Position numbers and translations under genes: made by a program
In this document: piece by piece, positions 1-6,196 of the stretch
Layout: each line of letters begins with the position of its first letter
How positions within the stretch are numbered: the first letter of the stretch is position 1
Assembly (NCBI GenBank): GCA_020024155.1
Contig: JAHHUE010000067.1
Location: 1-8,445 of the forward strand
Direction of reading: 5' to 3'
DNA: 8,445 nt
Origin: Oscillospiraceae bacterium
GTDB lineage: Bacteria; Bacillota; Clostridia; Oscillospirales; Ruminococcaceae
The notes under the pieces: generated by a model
What the model was told of the DNA's origin: nothing
Seen by the model: the letters and a program-made list of their open reading frames with translations, nothing else
The model's database searches: none

Positions 1-2
1 AC

Positions 3-164
3 GGTATGTGTATTATCAACTCTTTAACGATGTCATGGCAAGAATTGGGTGATACGTTTAAGGATGATTGTAAATGGCTTACACAACACACCTTTTCATG
101 TTCTTTCAATGATGTTGTTTCTTTTGTTGTTTCTATGAAATTGATTTTAATGGCAATCTTATAA
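3..164 (+). CDS. C-terminal fragment of a plus-strand protein, possibly a transposase
   Basis: An open plus-strand frame enters from the left edge and ends at a TAA at 162-164. It gives about 53 residues, including MSWQELGDTFKDDCKW and HTFSCSFNDVV. The composition (Trp, Cys, Asp and His mixed with hydrophobics) looks like real protein rather than AT-rich noise, and a rho-independent terminator follows on the same strand. The style resembles the tail of a DDE-type insertion-sequence transposase, but I see no catalytic motif and no terminal inverted repeat, so the family is a guess. The opposite strand is also open here, which lowers certainty. It is the only solid-looking plus-strand gene in the window, which would fit a mobile insertion beside the locus. 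Confidence 0.4.
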   Translation, partial: GMCIINSLTMSWQELGDTFKDDCKWLTQHTFSCSFNDVVSFVVSMKLILMAIL

Positions 165-190
165 GCTAAATTTAATACAGAAATAAATCG

Positions 191-224
191 AGTGCAGATA
201 TCATATAAGATACCTGCACTTTTT
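191..224 (+). terminator. Rho-independent terminator after the plus-strand fragment
   Basis: The arms AGTGCAGATATC (191-202) and GATACCTGCACT (209-220) pair with a single A-C mismatch around a six-base loop, and a run of T follows directly. The T run makes it a good terminator for the plus-strand frame ending at 164. In the other direction the following bases are only moderately T-rich, but the hairpin lies just beyond the stop of the minus-strand 128-residue gene and could serve both. Confidence 0.7.
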
Positions 225-237
225 ATATTCTAAATAT

Positions 238-624
238 TTAAGAGCCTATTCCGTATTGTTCTTTAATACTGTTATACATTTCTTCTTTCATTTGTTCTGC
301 TTTATCCAGTCTTTTTTTTGCAAATGAAAGTGGTATATTGGTCAAAAATATTATTAAAATTCCGCCTATAAACATATTTACAATCCATTTTATTGCAACT
401 TTAATATTTACGCTTTTATTTTGTTCAAATAAATCATTTGTATTTAATACTTTTGCAAAGTGTTTCTCATTACAATTTGGGCACTTAAACTTTTTAGCAT
501 AGTATTTTATATCTGGCTCATTAACCAATGCTATACCTTTAAGTTTTGTTTTTTTTACACTGCTGCTTTTTGCTAATTTTACAGAATAAAATTCTTCCGG
601 TGTAACAGTGTATTCTGTGCCCAT
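238..624 (-). CDS. Hypothetical CxxC protein with one membrane segment (128 aa)
   Basis: I do not recognise the family. The protein has a charged, soluble N-terminal part, a single CPNC motif at residues 48-51 (half of a zinc-ribbon, so metal binding would need a partner or dimer), and one hydrophobic segment at about 78-100 (start KWIVNMFIGGILIIFL). A Lys/Glu-rich, probably helical tail of about 28 residues follows and ends in GIGS. The ATG at 622-624 is well supported by AAAGGA seven bases upstream. The gene is monocistronic: it has its own TTGACA/TATAAT promoter and a hairpin beyond its TAA stop. It may be a small membrane-anchored protein, but no function can be assigned. Confidence 0.75.
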   Translation of the reverse strand: MGTEYTVTPEEFYSVKLAKSSSVKKTKLKGIALVNEPDIKYYAKKFKCPNCNEKHFAKVLNTNDLFEQNKSVNIKVAIKWIVNMFIGGILIIFLTNIPLSFAKKRLDKAEQMKEEMYNSIKEQYGIGS

Positions 625-663
625 AAGTATATCCTTTCTATATTTTACAATTTATTTGTCTTG

Positions 664-693
664 ATTATAAAGCATTATTATTTATTATGTCAA
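664..693 (-). promoter_or_regulatory. Strong sigma-A-type promoter for the 128-aa gene
   Basis: On the minus strand a perfect TTGACA (688-693) and a perfect TATAAT (664-669) are separated by 18 bases. This gives a leader of about 30 bases before the ATG at 624. The -35 box sits immediately next to the T-rich tail of the terminator of the upstream ABC operon, so the gene is insulated and probably expressed independently. Confidence 0.75.
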
Positions 694-694
694 T

Positions 695-736
695 AATAAA
701 ACAAAGTCAACAAAGCCAAAACACTTTGTTGACTTT
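695..736 (-). terminator. Terminator of the YgbA-DUF454-ABC operon
   Basis: A perfect 13-bp stem (703-715 with 724-736, arm AAAGTCAACAAAG) closes an eight-base loop. On the minus strand it is followed by GTTTTATT. It begins 11 bases past the TAA of the last ABC gene, the classic position and shape of a rho-independent terminator. Confidence 0.85.
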
Positions 737-747
737 ATCGCTAACTA

Positions 748-2433
748 TTAGTCACATTCTTTAATTTTTCCATCTTTAATACTATAAATTCTATCTGCAA
801 TAGACATAGTTGATTCACGATGAGAAACAAGAATGATACTTCTGTTATTTTTTTGTTCTTTCAATGCTTTAAGGATAATACCTTCATTGATACTATCAAC
901 ATTACTTGTTGGTTCATCAAGCAAAATAAGTTTTGAACCACTAAGAAATGCTCTTGCAAGACCAATACGCTGTTTTTCGCCAGCAGAAAGGTTATCTCCA
1001 AGACTGCCAACACTTGTTTTATATCCATCACTTAAAGTCATTATAAAGTCATGAACAGATGCCATCTTACAAGCCGTTTCAATTTCTTCTTGTGTTGCAT
1101 TTGGTTTTGCAATCTTAATGTTATTTTCTATTGTGTCATCAAACAAGTATGTAGACTGGCTTACCATTGTTACATTGTCAAGAAGATTATCACTGTTGAT
1201 ATTATCTATATCTGTGCCATTATACAATATTTTACCGCTATCTTTTTCCCAGAATCTAAGTAGAAGTTTTAGCAATGTAGATTTACCACAGCCGGACTTA
1301 CCAATTATGCCAACAATTTCGCCTTTATTTGCATACATATTTATATCTGATAAAATCTGTGTTTTATCATCATATGAGAATGAGAGATTTTCAACTTTAA
1401 GAGTTTCAAAAGCAAAATCTTTTCCATTTTCAACTGGTCTTACAGCTGGCTCTTCGTCAAGAAGGTCTAATACACGGTCGCCACTTGCAAAAGTCTGTGT
1501 AAGGTTACCAGGAAGTGCAGAAATTGCAACAACTGGACCAAAAGAACCAAATACAGTAACAACACCAATTACCATTTTGCCTATGCTTAACATTCCGTTG
1601 TCTACAAGAATGATGCCGACAACAAGTGCAATAAAAATAAATATAGAAATGCAAAGTTCTGTCAATGCAGTTGCCTTTGCGATATTCTTTTTCATTTTCT
1701 TTGTTTCAGATAGCAATAATTCTGAACGGCGATTAACTTCTGTTTCTCTTTTTTCTCCGGCATTATTAAGAACAATATCTTTAATACCTTTTATACTGTC
1801 AAGAAAATATGCACTAAAAGATGCAAATTCTCTTCTGTAAACAACACCTGATTCTTTAAGTTTGCCTGATGAAATCAAAGGTATAATAATACCAATTACA
1901 ATAAATCCAAGCAAAGCAACAAGTGCAAGGTACCAGCTTGATACAATACCTACAAAAATAAATACAAATGTTGATACAACAACTGCAATACAAATTGGAG
2001 AAATTGTATGAGCATAGAAAACTTCCAATGTTTCAATGTCAGATGTTATCATTGCTATAATGCTGCCCTTTTGTTTGCTTTCAAGCTTTGCAGGGCATAA
2101 AATACGCAATGCACCAAATATTTTATCTCTGAGAACAGCCAACAATCTAAACGCAATGTAGTGATTGAAATACTGTTCAAAATATCTGAGAGCACCTCTT
2201 AAAACACCACAACCTATTGTCAAACCAATAATTAAGCCATAGGACATAGAAATTGTTTCTCCCAGTGCTTTCGCAACACCAATAGAACCAAAAACTGTTA
2301 CTCCCATAGCGCATATAAAACCAAGAGAGCCATTTATAACGGCAAAAATCATTATGTAAGCCAAGCTACCTAATAAAAGGATGAGGTTTGCCATAATAGT
2401 TGCACCACTACGGCGAATTTTTACTTTCTGCAT
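748..2433 (-). CDS. ABC exporter half-transporter, CydC-like (permease + ATPase, 561 aa)
   Basis: A type-IV (exporter-fold) ABC half-transporter. Residues about 10-310 form the transmembrane domain with roughly six hydrophobic segments; residues about 345-561 form the nucleotide-binding domain. Visible motifs are Walker A GKSGCGKST (378-386), Q-loop Gln426 in MVSQSTYLF, signature LSAGEKQR (482-489), Walker B LILLDEPTS with Asp506-Glu507, and H-loop His538, so the ATPase site looks complete. The ATG overlaps the end of the upstream partner gene by 13 bases, with GGAGGAAG as ribosome binding site inside that gene, indicating translational coupling and a heterodimer. The pairing with a CydD-like partner suggests the CydDC family, known for cysteine/glutathione export and linked to heme. 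No cytochrome bd genes are present, so the substrate is open. Confidence 0.9.
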   Translation of the reverse strand: MQKVKIRRSGATIMANLILLLGSLAYIMIFAVINGSLGFICAMGVTVFGSIGVAKALGETISMSYGLIIGLTIGCGVLRGALRYFEQYFNHYIAFRLLAVLRDKIFGALRILCPAKLESKQKGSIIAMITSDIETLEVFYAHTISPICIAVVVSTFVFIFVGIVSSWYLALVALLGFIVIGIIIPLISSGKLKESGVVYRREFASFSAYFLDSIKGIKDIVLNNAGEKRETEVNRRSELLLSETKKMKKNIAKATALTELCISIFIFIALVVGIILVDNGMLSIGKMVIGVVTVFGSFGPVVAISALPGNLTQTFASGDRVLDLLDEEPAVRPVENGKDFAFETLKVENLSFSYDDKTQILSDINMYANKGEIVGIIGKSGCGKSTLLKLLLRFWEKDSGKILYNGTDIDNINSDNLLDNVTMVSQSTYLFDDTIENNIKIAKPNATQEEIETACKMASVHDFIMTLSDGYKTSVGSLGDNLSAGEKQRIGLARAFLSGSKLILLDEPTSNVDSINEGIILKALKEQKNNRSIILVSHRESTMSIADRIYSIKDGKIKECD

Positions 2434-4160
2434 ATTTCTTCCTCCATATTGTAGCCTTCTTCAAGTTCTTTTTGTGTAAAGTAAAGCTTTGCATAGCCAC
2501 CATCAAGTTTTATAAGTTCCTCGTGGTTGCCACATTCGCATACTTCACCATTTTTCATAAAATATATTCTATCTGACTCTACAACATTAGCAAGTCTATG
2601 AGAAATTACAATAACCGTTTTTGTTTGTGCCAACAATTTGATGTTTTTCATTATGATGGCTTCACTCTCAATATCTATATTGCTTGTTGCCTCATCAAAA
2701 ATATAAATATCTTTATTTGAAACAAGACTTATTGCAAGAGCAAGTCTTTGTCTTTGACCACCAGAAATATTTTCTGCACCTTCATTGATTACTTTATCAA
2801 GGCCACCATTTTCTTTTACAAAATCCAAAAGATTAACTTTTTCAAGCGCTGAAAAAATTTCTTTTTCAGTTGCATCATTCTTTGCAAGCATAAAATTTTG
2901 TCTTATTGTTTCGTTAAAAATATATGTATTATAGCTTACCAAAGCTAAATGTGAATAATATGCACCCCTTGAAAGGTTGTTTATTGATTTTCCATCAACT
3001 GTTACTTGACCCAATTTGCATCTGTATGCACCAAGAAGCATATTAACTGTTGTTGACTTACCACAACCGGATTCCCCAACTATTGATGTCATTGAGTGTT
3101 CTGGGAATTGCATATTTACATTTTTAAGAACATCTCTTTTACCATCATAAGAGAATGTAACATTTTCAAGTTTAAGGTCTGCTTTTTCAATATCTTCATT
3201 ACCCCATTCTGGTTCGGCAGAATCCAAAAGTGTAAGAATTTTTTTACCTGCTGAAACACCGTTCATTGCAATGTGGAATGCACTGCCGAATGCACGCAAA
3301 GGAAGGAAAAAGTCAACTGCAACAAGAATTAAGAACAATGCCTGAATTGCGTCAAGTCTGCCAGATGTCATACCAATAACTGCCATTGATATACCCAAAC
3401 CTGCACCACCATATGCAACCAAGTCCATAATAGTTGTACTTGCAAGCTGCATAACCAAAACTTTCATTGTGATTTTTCTGAATTGTTCTGCACTTTCGTT
3501 TATTTTGTTGTGTTGTGCTTGGTCAGCTTTAAAAATTTTTAATTCTTTAAGCCCTTGTACACTATCAAGAAAGACATCGCCCATAGAAGTGTATTTATCC
3601 CAATATTTAGCAAATATTTTTTTTGCATATTTTGATACTGCAATAATTGATACTGGAATTAATGGCACACACAATATAAGAACAAGTGCAACTCTCCAAT
3701 CTATCCACACAGTTACAAAAAACAAAATAATTGGAGCAATCATTGCATAGAAAAATTGTGGAATATATGAGGAGTAGTACAAATCTAACTGTTCAATACC
3801 TTCCATTGACATCTGTGTCAATGCTGCCATACTTGCATTATCTGTGGAATTAACACCAAGTTTTACTATCTTGTTATATGTTTTTTGTCTAAGTTCTTTT
3901 TTTACATTTCTACCTAATATATCTTTTAATTTTTCTATATATATAGTGGATATGTACTTAAATATAATGCATACCACAGCAACTATACCTAAACTAATAT
4001 ATGTTTTTATACCTGCCCCCAAGGTAAGCATAAATAACATACCACAGACAGTTGCTGTAACTCCAATATTAGCAATAAGCTTTAATATCATAAGGGAAAC
4101 TGAATAAAAAATATACTTTTTATTATTACCCAGCATTCCTAAAAGCTCTTTATCTATCAT
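2421..4160 (-). CDS. ABC exporter half-transporter, CydD-like (permease + ATPase, 579 aa)
   Basis: Partner half-transporter: transmembrane domain at about 15-300, nucleotide-binding domain at about 328-579. The stretch FFLPLRAFGSAFHIAMNG before the linker is typical of the CydD side of CydDC-like pairs. Motifs seen are Walker A GESGCGKST (362-370), signature ISGGQRQR (465-472), Walker B IYIFDEATS with Asp489-Glu490, and H-loop His521. The Q-loop position reads VSYNTYIF, with Tyr410 where Gln is expected (the partner has VSQSTYLF), so the two ATP sites may be unequal. The ATG lies two bases after the stop of the DUF454 gene with AGAGGG upstream, and its 3' end overlaps the CydC-like gene. Likely role is membrane export of a thiol, heme-related or other small compound; the substrate is inferred only. 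Confidence 0.9.
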   Translation of the reverse strand: MIDKELLGMLGNNKKYIFYSVSLMILKLIANIGVTATVCGMLFMLTLGAGIKTYISLGIVAVVCIIFKYISTIYIEKLKDILGRNVKKELRQKTYNKIVKLGVNSTDNASMAALTQMSMEGIEQLDLYYSSYIPQFFYAMIAPIILFFVTVWIDWRVALVLILCVPLIPVSIIAVSKYAKKIFAKYWDKYTSMGDVFLDSVQGLKELKIFKADQAQHNKINESAEQFRKITMKVLVMQLASTTIMDLVAYGGAGLGISMAVIGMTSGRLDAIQALFLILVAVDFFLPLRAFGSAFHIAMNGVSAGKKILTLLDSAEPEWGNEDIEKADLKLENVTFSYDGKRDVLKNVNMQFPEHSMTSIVGESGCGKSTTVNMLLGAYRCKLGQVTVDGKSINNLSRGAYYSHLALVSYNTYIFNETIRQNFMLAKNDATEKEIFSALEKVNLLDFVKENGGLDKVINEGAENISGGQRQRLALAISLVSNKDIYIFDEATSNIDIESEAIIMKNIKLLAQTKTVIVISHRLANVVESDRIYFMKNGEVCECGNHEELIKLDGGYAKLYFTQKELEEGYNMEEEICRK

Positions 4161-4162
4161 CC

Positions 4163-4543
4163 TTAAACCCTCTCTTTAATTGTTTTAACCCCAAATGTGA
4201 AGTACAACAAATGAATAACCCACACGCAAACAATAATAATTCTTCCAACAACAACAGAACTCATCATTATAAATCCAAAAGTCAAAAGGAGTGTTACCAT
4301 TACCATTATTTTAACCTTAGTTTTAACTGTCATTCCTTCACCTTTTACATAGGATTCAAGGTTGTTTTTATAAAGTTTTGTTCCTTTAAACCAACGGTCA
4401 AGCTTTTCTGAACTTTTTGCAAAACAATATGCAGCAAGAAGCAAAAAAGGAAAGGATGGAAGAAGTGGAACAACTGCACCAATTGCACCAAGACCAACAC
4501 CTATACAGCCTAATGTAACATATAACATCTTTTTAATTTTCAT
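4163..4543 (-). CDS. DUF454 / YbaN-like inner membrane protein (126 aa)
   Basis: The family is recognisable from GAVVPLLPSFPFLLLAAYCF (residues 22-41) followed by AKSSEKLDRWF and an LYKNNLESY stretch, the typical DUF454 core, with further hydrophobic segments at about 77-96 and 99-118. Length fits the family. I place the start at the ATG at 4541-4543, with GGAG eight bases upstream. The in-frame TTG at 4582 would add a Lys/Arg-rich stretch that is really the 3' end of the ygbA-like frame. The gene overlaps that gene by 11 bases and is followed two bases later by the CydD-like gene, so it is translated as part of one coupled unit. The function of DUF454 proteins is not established; the context suggests work alongside the ABC exporter. 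Confidence 0.85.
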   Translation of the reverse strand: MKIKKMLYVTLGCIGVGLGAIGAVVPLLPSFPFLLLAAYCFAKSSEKLDRWFKGTKLYKNNLESYVKGEGMTVKTKVKIMVMVTLLLTFGFIMMSSVVVGRIIIVCVWVIHLLYFTFGVKTIKERV

Positions 4544-4916
4544 TTTCTTTCTCCATATTCTTTTTTTCTTTTTTTGTCGCAATTAAATGATGTATTGCTT
4601 TAACCGGATGATAAAAAATCATTCTTGGACCAGAAAATCTCATAACTTTCTGTATTTTTTCTCTCATATCTTTTTTATAGCAATGAATCTTACAATTTGA
4701 GCAAAAACTCTTTGTTTCCATAGATGGGCAGTTATCTATCCTAGTTATTGCATAATCATTCAACTGAACACATTCATCACAAAGTACACTTCCATTATGA
4801 TGATTTTTCTTGCAATACAGCAATATCATTTCTGAAACCATTTTCTTTTCATTTTCTCTTTTTAACTCTAATTTATCTTTTTTACTTCTATTAAAATTGC
4901 AGAAAATCGTTCTCAT
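4533..4916 (-). CDS. ygbA: YgbA-like 'nitrous oxide-stimulated promoter' family Cys-rich protein (127 aa)
   Basis: Family call rests on the conserved pattern: YCKKNHH around residue 34, LCDEC (45-49), NCP (62-64), FCSNCKIHCYKKDMREKI (71-88) and VMRFSGPRM (91-99) followed by YHPVKAIHHL. Seven cysteines (35, 46, 49, 63, 72, 75, 79) suggest a metal or Fe-S site. E. coli YgbA belongs to the NsrR regulon and is tied to nitrosative stress; its biochemical role is unsettled. The start is the ATG at 4914-4916 because AGGAG lies seven bases upstream; an in-frame TTG at 4961 would add 15 residues without a ribosome binding site. It is the first gene of the four-gene operon and overlaps DUF454 by 11 bases. 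The C-terminus is Lys/Glu/Asn-rich. Confidence 0.88.
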   Translation of the reverse strand: MRTIFCNFNRSKKDKLELKRENEKKMVSEMILLYCKKNHHNGSVLCDECVQLNDYAITRIDNCPSMETKSFCSNCKIHCYKKDMREKIQKVMRFSGPRMIFYHPVKAIHHLIATKKEKKNMEKENEN

Positions 4917-4974
4917 ATACAACTCCTGTTTATTGCAGTAATCAGTTTTGCAACATAGCAAATTTCTTTTATTT

Positions 4975-4990
4975 GTTAGCCAAGGCTAAC
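4975..4990. promoter_or_regulatory. Palindromic operator-like site GTTAGCC-AA-GGCTAAC
   Basis: A perfect 7-bp inverted repeat with a two-base centre lies about 60 bases upstream of the ygbA-like start. It resembles binding sites of DtxR/IdeR/MntR-type metal-dependent repressors (TTAGG...CCTAA-like halves). No T run follows, so it is more likely a protein-binding site than a terminator. It lies downstream of the best promoter, where a bound repressor could act as a roadblock. It also overlaps the -35 area of a weaker candidate with an extended -10, TGCTATGTT (4955-4963 on the minus strand). Regulator identity is inferred. Confidence 0.6.
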
Positions 4991-5000
4991 TTTAATGCGC

Positions 5001-5028
5001 AAAAAAATGTGGCTTTTATGCCACATTT
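5001..5028 (-). terminator. Terminator-like hairpin inside the ygbA leader (possible attenuator)
   Basis: The arms AAATGTGGC and GCCACATTT (5005-5013 with 5020-5028) form a 9-bp perfect stem with a six-base loop, followed on the minus strand by seven T. It lies between the TTGACA/TAAAAT promoter and the ygbA-like gene, so it would end most transcripts early unless overridden. A second AAATGTG copy (5033-5039, minus strand) could compete for pairing with the CACATTT arm. It may alternatively be a simple insulator if the working promoter lies downstream near the palindrome. Confidence 0.6.
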
Positions 5029-5048
5029 ATTCACATTTTGTTTAATAA

Positions 5049-5077
5049 ATTTTATCACTTACTTATGTTATTGTCAA
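5049..5077 (-). promoter_or_regulatory. Promoter for the YgbA-DUF454-ABC operon
   Basis: On the minus strand TTGACA (5072-5077) and TAAAAT (5049-5054) are exactly 17 bases apart, a near-consensus sigma-A-type promoter. The predicted start near 5042 gives a leader of about 125 bases holding the hairpin and palindrome described separately. Confidence 0.65.
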
Positions 5078-5202
5078 TGAATATATGCCGATAAAACTGT
5101 GATAATTTTGTAAATTATTTAATAATAAAAACGGATTTAATAAATTATAATCGTTATTTTATATAATATCAATATTTATTATGACATTTTATCACATAAT
5201 TT

Positions 5203-5418
5203 TTGCTTAATATCATGTGTAATTGGTTAATATTTTCTCTTATACTGTTCATTGTTTTAATTGGATTTTTAGCATTTTGTGAATTATTTGCAGGTGCATA
5301 CGAAACAATCCAAGAACAAAAAGCAATACTATATCTCCAAAAAATCATTATAATTATGATAAGACTTGTACAATCAGTGAATTTACTTATTATGTATATA
5401 GGTTTTATTTATATATAG
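5203..5418 (+). CDS. Weak candidate: small hydrophobic plus-strand ORF
   Basis: This frame of up to 71 codons opens with TTG (or ATG at 5215) and is rich in Ile, Leu and Phe. A hydrophobic stretch of about 20 residues near the start (WLIFSLILFIVLIGFLAF) is followed by ELFAGAYETIQEQK and a second hydrophobic part. No ribosome binding site precedes either start and no convincing promoter is seen, so it may be chance in AT-rich DNA. A hairpin with a T run follows at 5450-5500, as expected of a real plus-strand gene. The rest of 5078-5202 is very AT-rich, with nothing I can identify. Confidence 0.25.
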   Translation: MLNIMCNWLIFSLILFIVLIGFLAFCELFAGAYETIQEQKAILYLQKIIIIMIRLVQSVNLLIMYIGFIYI

Positions 5419-5449
5419 AAGAATTTAGAGTAATACATACATTAAAAAT

Positions 5450-5500
5450 ATAGCAATAGTAGTAAACTGTCTATCACTGCTACTGCTGCATTTTTGTTTT
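5450..5500. terminator. Probable bidirectional terminator
   Basis: The arms at 5450-5463 and 5476-5489 form an imperfect 14-bp stem (ATAGCAATAGTAGT with ACTGCTACTGCTGC). It is followed by ATTTTTGTTTT on the plus strand and by TATTTTTAAT on the minus strand. It lies about 50 bases beyond the stop of the PP2C gene, so it likely ends the FHA-radical SAM-AAA-PP2C operon, and it could also end the weak plus-strand ORF. Confidence 0.55.
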
Positions 5501-5539
5501 AATTAAAATATAAAATAATCACTACTCAAAAAAACATAA

Positions 5540-6196
5540 CTATATCAAATCTTTACAATAACATAAAATAATACTTGCATCATCACAAGAATTGTTTTCC
5601 CTTGCTGTTTTAAGCATTTCATTACAAGTTTTTTCAGTAAGTCCAAATTCATCAATAATATCTTCCATTTGGTCAATTGTTAAATAGTCATGAATACCAT
5701 CAGATATAATAATTATTGGGGCTTTGTTTGTATTTACATAATTCATTTTTATTTTAAATAAATCTGATGTTCCACCACCAAAACAAGCTGTTATTTCATT
5801 CTTTCTATCAAAGTTTGATATTTCTTCTTTGTTTAACTTTCCAATTGCAATTAGAAAATTTAAAGTTGTATCATCTAACGTTAACTGCTTTAAATATTTT
5901 CCGCTTTGAATCAAATAAACACGAGTGTTTCCAATATTAAACAAACAAGTTTGCTCTTTTGAAAATAAAATTCCTGAAAGTGTTGTAGCCATACCCTTTT
6001 GCTGAATATTTCCTCTTGATAATGATATTAAATCTTCATTGATTTTTTTCATTATTTCTATGGAAATCTCTTGCAAGCATGATACTCTATCTGCCACAAA
6101 ACTTGATGCAATATAACCTACATTTTGTCCGCCAACACCATCTGCAACTGCCCAAATGCCATTGTCTAATTCTGTTAAGTATCTCTGGACGACCAA
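5540..6196 (-). pseudogene. PP2C-type Ser/Thr phosphatase, N-terminally truncated
   Basis: Clear PP2C core: IWAVADGVGGQ with the metal-binding DG, GMATTLSGILF, NIGNTRVYLIQSGK, LTLDDT, IIISDGIHDYL and CDDASIILCY, ending with TAG. These phosphatases dephosphorylate Ser/Thr on partner proteins in the cytoplasm using Mn/Mg. The usual first 30-40 residues, with the opening Arg/Asn-Glu/Gln-Asp motif, are missing. Only the part from about 6172 downward is PP2C; the TTG at 6196 and the next few codons come from the upstream AAA+ gene read in another frame. There is no ribosome binding site or ATG at the new 5' end. A deletion has removed its start together with the end of the AAA+ gene. The domain itself shows no further stop, so the truncation looks recent. 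Activity is unlikely without the N-terminus. Confidence 0.85.

Noticed and set aside
1118..1840. Long open plus-strand frame (about 240 codons)
   Set aside because: It lies wholly opposite the well-supported CydC-like ABC gene, has no ribosome binding site and no recognisable motif; it is a shadow of the coding strand.
4544..4582. Upstream TTG start for the DUF454 gene
   Set aside because: It would add a Lys/Arg-rich stretch encoded by the 3' end of ygbA; the ATG at 4543 has GGAG at good spacing and fits the family length.
4917..4961. TTG start at 4961 for the ygbA-like gene
   Set aside because: The ATG at 4916 has AGGAG seven bases upstream, while the extra residues have no ribosome binding site and lie close to the palindrome.
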